Shown here piece after piece: positions 7,041 through 14,625 of a stretch of DNA of 26,649 nt. The stretch's first letter is position 1, and each line of letters starts with the position of its first letter. The DNA comes from CAZHRJ01 sp964534765 (lineage in GTDB: Bacteria; Lindowbacteria; 2-12-FULL-62-27), in assembly GCA_964534765.1 (NCBI GenBank), contig CAZHRJ010000027.1, forward strand, positions 1-26,649, written 5' to 3'. The notes under the pieces were generated by a model. That model made no database searches. It had not been told where the DNA came from and saw only the letters and a list, made by a program, of their open reading frames with translations. The position numbers were made by a program, and so were the translations under genes.

Positions 7041-8408
7041 TTGATCGAATGGATGTACGCCGCCATCGGCGGTCTGATCGGCATGGGAGCCGGCTGGCTC
7101 TGGTCGCAGAACCGGGCACGGACATCGGCTGACGAACACCTGCGACGGGCCGCGGCCGCCGAATCCGAATCCGCGTCCTGCCGCACCCAGATCGAAACCC
7201 TCCGGCTGGACCTGGCCGCCGCTCAGTCGCAGGTTCGTCAAACGGAATCTGAGCGGGCTGTGGCGATGGGCCGCGCGGAGGAATTGGAGAAAGCCATTCG
7301 CGAGCAACGATCGCTCCTGGAGGAGGCTCGCAGCCGCCTGGCCGACACATTCAAATCCCTCGCCGCCGACGCCCTGAAAAACAGCAATCAGGATTTCCTG
7401 ACTCTCGCCAAAGAGGCCCTGCGCTCGATCCAGACGGAATCCTCCGGCGATCTGGATCAGCGCCGGCAGGCCATCGAGCATCTGGTTGCCCCCCTGAGGG
7501 AGACGCTGGATGCCTATCGCAAAGAATCCCGGTCGTTTGAGGATCGACGGCTCTCCGAACAGAGTTCACTCCAGGAACAAATCCGCGCCCTGGCCGAGGC
7601 CAATATGAAATTGCAGGGAGAAACCGGCAAACTCGTCACCGCCCTCACAACCCCGCAGGTCCGGGGCCGATGGGGCGAGATGACCCTGCGGCGGTGCGCG
7701 GAGCTTTCCGGGATGTCGGCTCATTGCGATTTTGTGGAGCAGGCCAGCGTCGCCACCGAGGATGGACGCCTCCGGCCCGACATGATTGTCAAAATGCCTT
7801 CCCAGCGGGAGATTGTCATAGACTCCAAGGTCCCCTTTGACGGATACTGGGCTTCGGTGGAAGCCACGAGCGACAAGGACCGCGAGTCGGCGCTGCTCCG
7901 GCACGCGCAGATTGTCAAGCATCATGTGTCGGATCTTTCGGCCAAGGAGTACTGGGACCAGTTCAAATCTGCTCCGGAGTTCGTGGTGCTCTTTATTCCA
8001 AACGAGTCCTTTCTCGCCGCGGCCGCCGAAAAGGACCCGGACCTGATGGAGTCAGCCCTGGCCAAACGGATCGTGATCGCCACTCCCAGCATCTTCATCG
8101 CACTCCTTCGCGCCATCGCCTTCGGATGGCGACAGGAACAACTCGCTGAAAACGCGCTCCTCATCAGCCGGCTCGGTCAGGAACTCCACGAGCGCATGGC
8201 GGTGCTGGCTGAGCATCTGGCCCGGATCGGAGATCATCTGGGCAAATCCGTGGAATCCTACAACGCCGCTGTCTCATCCCTCGAAACACGGGTCCTGTCC
8301 ACCGCGCGGAAGTTCAAGACGCTTGGCGCCGGAAGCAAAAGAGAGATCGCTGATGTCGCCACGGTCGACCGCCTGCCCCGCCGGGTCGACATCCCTCAGG
8401 AGGACTGA
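7041..8408 (+). CDS. rmuC: DNA recombination protein RmuC
   Basis: 455 residues. The start is TTG 7041: GGAGG at 7031-7035 is spaced 5 nt from it, better than for ATG 7053. An N-terminal membrane anchor (about 5-22, IGGLIGMGAGWLW) leads into a long coiled coil (about 25-195). The RmuC nuclease-like core follows, with GRWGEMTLRRCAELSGM (about 209-225), RLRPDMIVKMPSQREIVIDSK (about 242-262) and FIPNESFLAAA. RmuC proteins limit recombination at inverted repeats; their PD-(D/E)XK-like core has been linked to nuclease activity. The stop overlaps the next start by one base (TGATG), so it is coupled to the antiporter gene downstream. Confidence 0.95.
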   Translation: MIEWMYAAIGGLIGMGAGWLWSQNRARTSADEHLRRAAAAESESASCRTQIETLRLDLAAAQSQVRQTESERAVAMGRAEELEKAIREQRSLLEEARSRLADTFKSLAADALKNSNQDFLTLAKEALRSIQTESSGDLDQRRQAIEHLVAPLRETLDAYRKESRSFEDRRLSEQSSLQEQIRALAEANMKLQGETGKLVTALTTPQVRGRWGEMTLRRCAELSGMSAHCDFVEQASVATEDGRLRPDMIVKMPSQREIVIDSKVPFDGYWASVEATSDKDRESALLRHAQIVKHHVSDLSAKEYWDQFKSAPEFVVLFIPNESFLAAAAEKDPDLMESALAKRIVIATPSIFIALLRAIAFGWRQEQLAENALLISRLGQELHERMAVLAEHLARIGDHLGKSVESYNAAVSSLETRVLSTARKFKTLGAGSKREIADVATVDRLPRRVDIPQED

Positions 8409-9505
8409 TGTCCGGGTTCATCAATCGATGGATTCAGCTCGAATATCTTTTGAACGTTCTGCTCGTGTTTGTGCCCGTCTCCATCGCCCTGGAGTACGCC
8501 CTTCACGCCGCCCCGATCTGGATTTTTGTCTCTTCGGCCCTCGCCATTATTCCTCTGGCGGGGTTGATGGGCAAGGCGACCGAGCATCTGGCCGATCGGG
8601 TGGGCGCGGGAATCGGCGGGCTGTTGAACGCGACCTTCGGCAATGCCGCGGAACTCATCATCGCCATCATCGCGCTCAGGGCCGGACATCACGATCTGGT
8701 CAAGGCGTCCATCACCGGATCCATCATCGGAAACATTCTTCTGGTTTTCGGATTAAGCGCCCTGGTCGGCGGGCTTCGGCATTCCACCCAGAAATACAAC
8801 CGCACCGCCGCGAGCATGAGCACCACGCTGTTATTTTTGAGCGCGGTCGCGCTGATCGTGCCGGCATTGTTTCACGCCGTCGTCGATGACCCGGATTCGG
8901 CCCGGAGGGAACTGAGCACCGAGATCGCGGTTGTCCTGATGTTCACCTATGGACTCAGTCTTCTGTTCTCGCTAAAAACTCACAAGCATCTCTACCTCGG
9001 CGAACCCGGCGACGATGCGGCCCTGGCGCCGGGTTTGCATTGGTCGGTGAGGCGGTCGATCATGGTTCTTCTCGCCGCGACCGCCCTGATTGCCTGGATG
9101 AGTGAATTTCTCGTCGGCGCGGTTGACGCCGCCGCCCAGACGCTGGGCATGACACCCCTCTTCGTCGGGGTGATCCTGGTCGCCGTGATCGGCAACGCCG
9201 CGGAGCATTCGACGGCCGTGCTCATGTCGATGAAAAACAAGATGGATCTGGCCGTCAACATCGCGGCCGGATCGTCGATCCAGATCGCGCTCTTTGTGGC
9301 GCCGCTTCTGGTATTTTTAAGTTACGCCGTGGGCCCGCATCCGATGGATTTGTTGTTCACGGATTTTGAGGTCGTATCCATCTCTCTTTCGGTATTGATC
9401 ATGGCGATGATCTCGCAGGACGGCGAGTCAAACTGGATGGAGGGCGTGCAGCTTCTGTCGGTCTACTTCATTCTGGCGATCGCATTCTATTATCTGCCGG
9501 CCTGA
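8408..9505 (+). CDS. cax: Calcium/proton (cation) antiporter, CaCA/CAX family
   Basis: 365 residues, almost entirely hydrophobic with about 11 membrane segments. The two inverted alpha-repeats that form the ion path are visible: NATFGNAAELIIAIIALRAG (about 74-93) and VIGNAAEHSTAVLMSMKNK (about 260-278), each with the GNAAE core. CAX antiporters use the proton gradient to export Ca2+ or related cations. Length and motifs fit a complete family member. The ATG overlaps the rmuC stop by one base. No functional link with RmuC is obvious beyond co-transcription. Confidence 0.95.
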   Translation: MSGFINRWIQLEYLLNVLLVFVPVSIALEYALHAAPIWIFVSSALAIIPLAGLMGKATEHLADRVGAGIGGLLNATFGNAAELIIAIIALRAGHHDLVKASITGSIIGNILLVFGLSALVGGLRHSTQKYNRTAASMSTTLLFLSAVALIVPALFHAVVDDPDSARRELSTEIAVVLMFTYGLSLLFSLKTHKHLYLGEPGDDAALAPGLHWSVRRSIMVLLAATALIAWMSEFLVGAVDAAAQTLGMTPLFVGVILVAVIGNAAEHSTAVLMSMKNKMDLAVNIAAGSSIQIALFVAPLLVFLSYAVGPHPMDLLFTDFEVVSISLSVLIMAMISQDGESNWMEGVQLLSVYFILAIAFYYLPA

Positions 9506-9542
9506 ACCAAGGAAGGTCACCAACGTCATGCGATACCCCAAA

Positions 9543-9575
9543 AAATTTCTCTCTGCGTCCTCCGCGGTGAAAATA
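9543..9575. repeat. Possible dispersed repeat (CTCTGCGTCCTCCGCGGTGA type)
   Basis: Between the convergent antiporter and Yip1 genes lies a sequence whose core reads CTCTGCGTCCTCCGCGGTGA, flanked by A/T-rich bases. From memory, very similar strings recur in intergenic regions of unrelated environmental bacteria. Only one copy is seen in this window, so repeat status is inferred rather than observed. Confidence 0.35.
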
Positions 9576-9586
9576 GCGTTGTCGGG

Positions 9587-10126
9587 CTAGGACTGCGGAA
9601 CGGGCAGTTTCGTGCCGGACATCTGAAAGACGAGCAGGATCAGGAGGGTCTGGATCATCCAGCCGATGACGCACACGCCCACCGCTCGCCAGGTGCTTTC
9701 ATAATCCAGCGCCTGCCTCACCGCGACGACCATCGATACCAGCATCCAGATCGCCGCGGCCAGAAATACTACCGGCGCGATGCCGGGCACCACGCCGAGA
9801 ACCCGCAGTATTCCCGGGGCGCTTGAGTATCCGGTGGTCCGCAACAGCTCGCCGATGTTGGACTGAGTCTGGGGTTCCGGGAACACTTTGGTTCCCAGCA
9901 CGTAGGTCAGGAAAGCCCAAAAATACCAGGATATCAGGGATACCAATGTCCCTATCACAATCGCAGCGGGCAGACCCTCCCGGAAACTGCCGATCCCGGC
10001 CGCGACGCTGGATAAAATCACCACACCCATCGCCTGCCCCGTCGCCGTGGTGTCCGTCTCCACTTCCTCGTACAGATCCCGGTCAAGCTTCGCCGCCCGG
10101 GCCATGCGGCTGATCATCTGATTCAT
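9587..10126 (-). CDS. Yip1-domain membrane protein
   Basis: 179 residues from ATG 10126; ATG 10135 is also possible. A short soluble N-terminus (ISRMARAAKLDRDLYEEVET) is followed by four or five hydrophobic segments, at about 32-50, 53-78, 105-135 and 148-168. The pattern of an amphipathic head with a KLDRDLYEEVE-type segment, then TATGQAM, matches bacterial Yip1-like proteins. Their function is not established. The gene is convergent with the antiporter gene and has no obvious operon partner. Confidence 0.75.
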   Translation of the reverse strand: MNQMISRMARAAKLDRDLYEEVETDTTATGQAMGVVILSSVAAGIGSFREGLPAAIVIGTLVSLISWYFWAFLTYVLGTKVFPEPQTQSNIGELLRTTGYSSAPGILRVLGVVPGIAPVVFLAAAIWMLVSMVVAVRQALDYESTWRAVGVCVIGWMIQTLLILLVFQMSGTKLPVPQS

Positions 10127-10381
10127 GGAGCACATACAATCTCGGCGCTGATTGCGCGTCAAGAACGTGAGGGGCTGAGTGCGCTGCCCGCAGGGGGTTC
10201 TCAAAGTGGCAAAGTGGCGGAATGACCCCTACTGAACCTACTGAGATGACGCGGATCTGAGATCGGACATTTCCACGATGCGCGGCAGGATCGCCAGTTG
10301 CTTCGCGGGCCTCTGTGTCGACACAGCGACCTTGCGGTGAAGACCTGATGGATAAAAAAAGTTTTGGGGGGAGGATCCGAC
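10127..10381. promoter_or_regulatory. Divergent intergenic region with palindrome and short tandem repeats
   Basis: This 255-bp gap separates the Yip1-like gene (minus) from the REC-PAS gene (plus). It holds AAAGGTGC-like tandem units (AAAGTGGC at 10203-10210 and 10211-10218), a 9-bp near-tandem pair (CCTACTGAA / CCTACTGAG, 10228-10245) and a perfect 14-bp palindrome CTGTGTCGACACAG (10313-10326), 56 bp before the REC-PAS start. The palindrome has operator-like symmetry. No convincing -35/-10 pair was found, and no gene or tRNA. Confidence 0.4.
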
Positions 10382-11158
10382 GTGACTTCATCAACGGTTG
10401 AAACCTCTGCGATCCGCATACTGTACATTGAGGATAATGAAGACGACCTGATTGCCATTTCAGAGCTGTTGGACCGGGTCAGCGTTCAGGTTTCCTGGGC
10501 GAGCACTCTGGGCAACGCCCGGCAGATTCTGTCCGAAATGCCCTTTGACCTGATCCTGCTGGACCATGCCCTGCCTGACGGCAATGGCCTTTCGTTTATC
10601 GAAGAGCTCTGGTGGAACTATCCCGAGGTGCCGGTGGTGCTGATTACGGGTCACCGGGACGAGGCTCTGGCGCTGTCGGCGATCAAGAAGGGCGCGGTCA
10701 ATTTTGTTCTCAAGGACGAAATACGCAAGGATCTCCTGCCCGTTGTTGAAAAGTCGCTGGGACGGGGGTTGCCCGAGCGCCCCGCATCCGGCGGCATGCA
10801 ACCGAATCAGATTCAAACCGATCGCATCACACCCTGGCTTGAACCTTACCATCCACCCGCGGATCTTCCCTCGAATCGATTTCTGGAGAGGGCGACCGAA
10901 TTCTATCGGGACGTGCTGGCCGTCATCAACGAGGCGTTCGTCATTGTGGACGCGGACGGGATCATCACGTACGCCAACGTCGAGGCGATCGGACTCCTCG
11001 GGTTTGACGAAAAGCACCTTCTAGGGGGGGATCTGGGGGAACTATTCGACGAAAAAACCGTGGATAAACTCTACCGCATCCGGACCAAATTCAAGCAGGC
11101 GCCGTCTTCCGGCTATTTTTCCATCGCCGGGCGCGGCCGTGGTCCGGGTCGCCCATGA
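10382..11158 (+). CDS. Response-regulator receiver plus PAS protein, truncated in the PAS domain
   Basis: 258 residues from GTG 10382, placed 6 nt after a strong GGGGGGAGGA ribosome site. The receiver domain is intact: acidic pair E17/D18, phospho-acceptor D61 in LILLDHALPDG, T89 in LITG and K111 in FVLKDE. A linker (about 125-165) leads to a PAS domain (about 168-245: VLAVINEAFVIVDADGIITY and onward). The frame then runs through SSGYFSIAGRGRGPGRP and stops at 11156-11158. The PAS core lacks its last strands, and the following frame holds a receiver without its start, so a deletion or frameshift probably cut this gene. It may once have continued into more PAS or kinase domains. Its likely partner is the soluble kinase downstream. 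Confidence 0.8.
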   Translation: MTSSTVETSAIRILYIEDNEDDLIAISELLDRVSVQVSWASTLGNARQILSEMPFDLILLDHALPDGNGLSFIEELWWNYPEVPVVLITGHRDEALALSAIKKGAVNFVLKDEIRKDLLPVVEKSLGRGLPERPASGGMQPNQIQTDRITPWLEPYHPPADLPSNRFLERATEFYRDVLAVINEAFVIVDADGIITYANVEAIGLLGFDEKHLLGGDLGELFDEKTVDKLYRIRTKFKQAPSSGYFSIAGRGRGPGRP

Positions 11159-11462
11159 CGGCGCGGATGGGGCGAGGCAGGTTACGCGGTGGCGGCCGGA
11201 TTTGATGATCATCGACATCGTGATGCCCGGTGTCGACGGTCTCAAACTGATTCGCGGACTGAAGGAGGCCCGCCGGAGCGTCAAGCCGAAGATACTGGCG
11301 CTGTCCGGGCTGATCAACGGGATCGGCAGCGCGGCCATGGCGGCGGGCGCGGACGCTTTTTTTCGCAAGCGCACGGGAATGGAGGAGATGATTGGCGCGC
11401 TGACCGAGTATCTTCCGGCGCTGAGAGAGACCGATCTGATCGAAAAGTTGCGGGAGGCATAA
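11139..11462 (+). pseudogene. Receiver-domain remnant lacking its N-terminal third
   Basis: The frame reads VVRVAHDGADGARQVTRW, then DLMIIDIVMPGVDG with the phospho-acceptor Asp, LALSG, and GADAFFRKR with the conserved Lys. This is a receiver domain from beta-2 onward. The first strand and helix, including the acidic pair that binds Mg2+, are absent: upstream in this frame is only translated PAS DNA, with a stop at 11022-11024. GTG 11139 could start a 107-residue product, but it could not bind Mg2+ normally. It overlaps the end of the REC-PAS gene by 20 bp. The deletion junction is probably within about 11105-11138. Either a real deletion or an assembly join explains it. Confidence 0.65.
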
Positions 11463-11496
11463 GGAGGGTTGGCAAAATCTGGAAGGGGGACTCCTT

Positions 11497-12228
11497 GTGA
11501 GCGATCGGGAACGGACGGCGGAACTGATCGACACCGTCCGGGAGCTTGAAACGCTGCTGAGTGTCGTGGCTCACGACCTGAAGGAGCCGGCCCGGGCAAT
11601 TCAAATGTTTTCCGAATTGCTCAGCCAGCGCATCGGCGATTCTCTGGACGCAAAGAGCGGGGATTATCTGCGCCGGATGGTTCGGGCGGCCGATCGGATG
11701 CATCTCTTGCTGGACGACGTTGTCTCTTTTTCCCTCGCCAGAAAAATGAAAGCGCCGACAACGCAGATACCCCTGGAAAGGATCATCCAGGACGCCTGCG
11801 CGCGGCTCGAAGTCCGGATAAGGGAAACGAACGCGCAGCTTCGGCTGGAAGGGCCATTTCCCAGCCTGAGGGCGGATCTCATGTGGGCGACGGAGGCGGT
11901 CTACAATTTGATTGACAACGCCATCAATTTTGTGGGGCGCGGCGGCGCGGTCCCGGTGGTCGACGTTGCGTATTATTCCGGGCCGGAGGGAGTGGGTGTG
12001 GTCGTGAAGGATCGTGGAATGGGCGTATCAGCCCAGGATGCCGAAAAAATTTTCGACCTCTTCGCCCGGCGCGTGGGCCGCGAGGTGGATGGCACGGGTG
12101 CGGGGTTGGCGATTGTGCGGGAAGTCGCGGAGCGGCACGGAGGCCGCGCCTGGGTCATGCCCCGGCCGGGCGGCGGGTCTGAATTTTATGTGACATTCGC
12201 GCCACATTCGAGCGGTGACTGCGCATAA
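11497..12228 (+). CDS. Soluble sensor-less histidine kinase (HisKA plus HATPase_c)
   Basis: 243 residues from GTG 11497, 6 nt after an AAGGGGGA ribosome site. The phospho-accepting H-box is LLSVVAHDLKEPARAIQMF (His26). The ATP-binding half has the N-box YNLIDNAINFV (about 131-141), the D-box VVKDRGMGVS, the F-region KIFDLFAR and the G2 loop GTGAGLAIV. No sensory or membrane domain precedes the H-box, so it must take its signal from a partner, most simply the REC-PAS protein encoded 350 bp upstream. The KEPAR variant after the H-box resembles bacteriophytochrome-type kinases. Confidence 0.9.
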   Translation: MSDRERTAELIDTVRELETLLSVVAHDLKEPARAIQMFSELLSQRIGDSLDAKSGDYLRRMVRAADRMHLLLDDVVSFSLARKMKAPTTQIPLERIIQDACARLEVRIRETNAQLRLEGPFPSLRADLMWATEAVYNLIDNAINFVGRGGAVPVVDVAYYSGPEGVGVVVKDRGMGVSAQDAEKIFDLFARRVGREVDGTGAGLAIVREVAERHGGRAWVMPRPGGGSEFYVTFAPHSSGDCA

Positions 12229-12315
12229 AAATTTGCCCCGAACCCTCCCCTGGCCAATTCTAGATAAGCTACCATCCGGATACGGGTTGAGAGGAACTTC
12301 GCAAGGGAGGAACTG

Positions 12316-12762
12316 ATGAAAGACGCATCACCTCGGCCGATGGGCCGGGCGGTTCTGGTTCTGGCCGGATTGTTTGCCGCAGTATCGTGGACGCCAGCCG
12401 TCGAAGCCAAAACGACGTTCCGAGCCAGAATGGCGGGACTCGGCATGTACCTTGAGGGCGTGACGGCGGTCAAGAAACGGGATTACGATAAGGGTATCCG
12501 GTATCTGACGCCCCTGGTTGACACCCATCCCGACGCCAAATGGCAGGACGGCGCTCACTATTGGCTGGGGTTTGCGCATCTGGCCCATGACAATCCCAAG
12601 CGGGACATCGACAAGGCGCGGACAGCCCTCCGGCGGCTGATTAAATCCTATCCTAAATCCGGCCACCGCTGGGATGCGGAGAATTTCCTCAAGTTGATCG
12701 AGGACGTTCTCCAGCCACAGCGGGAGGTGAAGCGGATCAAGCAAGAGATGCTGAAAGAGTAG
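12316..12762 (+). CDS. Small periplasmic TPR-like protein
   Basis: 148 residues from ATG 12316, behind a good GGGAGGAA ribosome site at 12306-12313. A signal peptide (RAVLVLAGLFAAVSW, cleavage predicted after VEA near residue 31) is followed by helices with TPR-like spacing: YDKGIRYLTPLVDTHPDAKW, then DGAHYWLGFAHLAH and ALRRLIKSYPKSGHRW. This resembles the YbgF/BamD style of short repeat in envelope proteins. The partner is unknown. It is convergent with the PhoU-like gene, 5 bp apart, around a GCCGG/CCGGC inverted repeat (12762-12780) without a T tract. Confidence 0.75.
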   Translation: MKDASPRPMGRAVLVLAGLFAAVSWTPAVEAKTTFRARMAGLGMYLEGVTAVKKRDYDKGIRYLTPLVDTHPDAKWQDGAHYWLGFAHLAHDNPKRDIDKARTALRRLIKSYPKSGHRWDAENFLKLIEDVLQPQREVKRIKQEMLKE

Positions 12763-12767
12763 CCGGC

Positions 12768-13412
12768 TCAATCGACCGGCGTCACATCCCGGCCGACCAG
12801 TTTCTGGGCGATGAGCCGTATATGCCACTCGATGCCCTTCAGATAATCCAGCATCGCCAGATAAATCGAAGACGCCTTGGGCATGCAGACGCCCTCGATC
12901 AGGCGCTGCTGATGAACAAGGGCGTAGTCCCCGGCCATTTCTTCAAAACGCCTTCCCTCCGCAAGGATGTGCTTCATCAGAATCCGGTTCTGGGTGACAA
13001 TGGCGTCCTGAACGCAGTCCAGAAGCTCAATGGCCTTGTCAGACAGATCCTTGATCTCCCTCATCGCGCGGTCGCTGAAGGGCACGCTCTCGCCGATCTG
13101 GGTCTGCATCGCGCGGCACAGGAACTCGATGTTGTCGCCGATGCGCTCGAAATGCATCGGAATGAAAAACAGTTCCTGGCTGGGGCCCACATCCGCCGCG
13201 TGGTAGGGCAGTTCCCGGACAAAAAAATCCGTCAGTTCCTTTTCCCGCTGGTGGATCTGCCGCCCGAGAACTTCCGCGGACGCGAACGGACGAAGATCCT
13301 GTTTTCGGAATCCCTCCCCGGCCAATTTCAACATCTCCAGGGTCTTTTTGCCCATGTCCTGAATGTCGATTCGGAACCCCTTGATGGCATCCGCTGTGGC
13401 TGTTCCGGCCAT
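12768..13412 (-). CDS. PhoU-like domain protein
   Basis: 214 residues from ATG 13412, with an AAGGGGG ribosome site 7 nt upstream. The protein is all-helical and carries PhoU-type helix pairs with acidic/His-rich positions: VLGRQIHQREKELTDFFVR, FIPMHFERIGDNIEFLCRAM and later IEWHIRLIAQKLVG. HFERIGDN is the recognisable PhoU/DUF47 signature (E-x-x-x-D metal-cluster type). PhoU proteins regulate phosphate uptake or act beside Na/Pi cotransporters; no phosphate transporter is in the window, so the partner is elsewhere. It has its own strong promoter at 13460-13489. Confidence 0.8.
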   Translation of the reverse strand: MAGTATADAIKGFRIDIQDMGKKTLEMLKLAGEGFRKQDLRPFASAEVLGRQIHQREKELTDFFVRELPYHAADVGPSQELFFIPMHFERIGDNIEFLCRAMQTQIGESVPFSDRAMREIKDLSDKAIELLDCVQDAIVTQNRILMKHILAEGRRFEEMAGDYALVHQQRLIEGVCMPKASSIYLAMLDYLKGIEWHIRLIAQKLVGRDVTPVD

Positions 13413-13459
13413 ATCGGATCCCCCTTTCCCCGTAAGGTTTTTTTGACCCGTCCAGTGCG

Positions 13460-13489
13460 AGTATACCGACCCGTCGTCGGGAGTGTCAA
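13460..13489 (-). promoter_or_regulatory. Strong sigma-70-type promoter for the PhoU-like gene
   Basis: On the minus strand TTGACA (13489-13484, perfect) is followed after 18 bp by TATACT (13465-13460, five of six). It predicts a start near 13453 and a leader of about 40 nt before ATG 13412. It lies in the 92-bp gap behind the pseudouridine synthase stop. Confidence 0.7.
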
Positions 13490-13504
13490 AAAGATTCCGC
13501 CTTG

Positions 13505-14506
13505 TCAGGCGCGTGTCAGGAGTTTCAACCTCCGCTCCAGGTCTCGAAGATCTTCCGGCAAATCACTTGTCCAATGCATGCGCCTTCCGGGATGCTCGGG
13601 ATGCTCAAATCCCAATTCCACCGCATGCAGAGCCTGCCGGGGAAATTCGATCGGCGCAGGCAGAGTCGCCTCCCAGTGATAGGCCGGATGATACGACCGG
13701 TCGCCGATCAGGGGCAGGCCAACCGATGCGGCCTGCACGCGGATCTGGTGACGCCGGCCGGTTTCGAGCCTGAGACGCAATTTCGTCACCGGTCGATCCC
13801 GGCCCGCCGGACCGGAGCAGATCCACTCCGACACGACCTCGTAGTGGGTCACGGCTTCAAAAATTTCCCCGCGTCGATTTGCCGGCCGGTCTACAATCCC
13901 GACAATGGTCTGGCGAAGACGATCGTCCGTCAGCTTGACCCAATGTCTCCAGGTGCCACTGGGTTTGGATGGCTGGCCGTCGGCGTAGGCGATGTATCCA
14001 CGGGTGATGTCATGCGCCTGAAAGAGATGAATGAGCCGGGCGCGCGATGCCGGGTTCAGGGCAAAACAGAGGAGGCCCGTGGTGAACTGATCGATCCGAT
14101 GGACCGGCCGGACCGTCAGATGGCGATAGCGGGGCGCAAGGGACGGCCCGGCGCCGGACCGGCCGTTTTTCAAAAAATCGCCCAGGACCGTGAGGGCGCT
14201 CCTGCGGATGTCATCCGTTGGGACCGACAGGATGCCTGATCCTTTATCCACGACCGCGATCGACGCATCGAGATAAATCAGCAAGAGTTGAGCGTCCATT
14301 CTGACCGGCCTCTCGGATACCGCCGGCACGGCGGCTCGATCGATCAGTTCAAGAGTCGGGCCGGGGTCGGGCATCCTCTCCGCCGGATGGCGGCGGACGA
14401 CCCCCGCCACTTTGACGCGGCCCCCGGCGATCCACTGTTTCGCTCTCTTTTTGGGCGTATCAGGGAACCGGGCGAGTATCCAGTCGATCAGCGGTTTGGG
14501 ATTCAT
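13505..14506 (-). CDS. RluA-family RNA pseudouridine synthase
   Basis: 333 residues from ATG 14506. An N-terminal S4-like RNA-binding domain (RAKQWIAGGRVKVAGVV, about 21-37) precedes the catalytic domain. The catalytic motif is RPVHRIDQFTTGLLCFA, with Asp139 in HRID (HRLD in most family members). Later RLRLETGRRHQIRVQAASVG and GLPLIGDRSY match the RluA core. These enzymes isomerise uridine in rRNA or tRNA; the target site cannot be read from sequence. A plausible near-leaderless promoter lies just upstream. It is divergent from the 476-aa gene. Confidence 0.93.
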   Translation of the reverse strand: MNPKPLIDWILARFPDTPKKRAKQWIAGGRVKVAGVVRRHPAERMPDPGPTLELIDRAAVPAVSERPVRMDAQLLLIYLDASIAVVDKGSGILSVPTDDIRRSALTVLGDFLKNGRSGAGPSLAPRYRHLTVRPVHRIDQFTTGLLCFALNPASRARLIHLFQAHDITRGYIAYADGQPSKPSGTWRHWVKLTDDRLRQTIVGIVDRPANRRGEIFEAVTHYEVVSEWICSGPAGRDRPVTKLRLRLETGRRHQIRVQAASVGLPLIGDRSYHPAYHWEATLPAPIEFPRQALHAVELGFEHPEHPGRRMHWTSDLPEDLRDLERRLKLLTRA

Positions 14507-14515
14507 GGCAGAGTG

Positions 14516-14544
14516 ATTTCAATATCGGCGGCAGGTGTCGTCAA
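14516..14544 (-). promoter_or_regulatory. Possible promoter of the pseudouridine synthase, near-leaderless
   Basis: TTGACG (14544-14539, five of six) and TGAAAT (14521-14516, four of six) are 17 bp apart on the minus strand. The -10 ends 9 nt before ATG 14506, predicting a leader of only about 3 nt. Confidence 0.4.
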
Positions 14545-14625
14545 GTGCGGCGTGACGGTTGCCCTGAATGTTCCGGCTAAGGTATGCCGTGACTCGCAGT
14601 TTGATGAGATGAATCGAGGGCAGGC

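Noticed and set aside
12822..13679. 285-residue plus-strand open frame
   Set aside because: Antisense to the PhoU-like gene, its promoter and part of the pseudouridine synthase, all of which are well supported.
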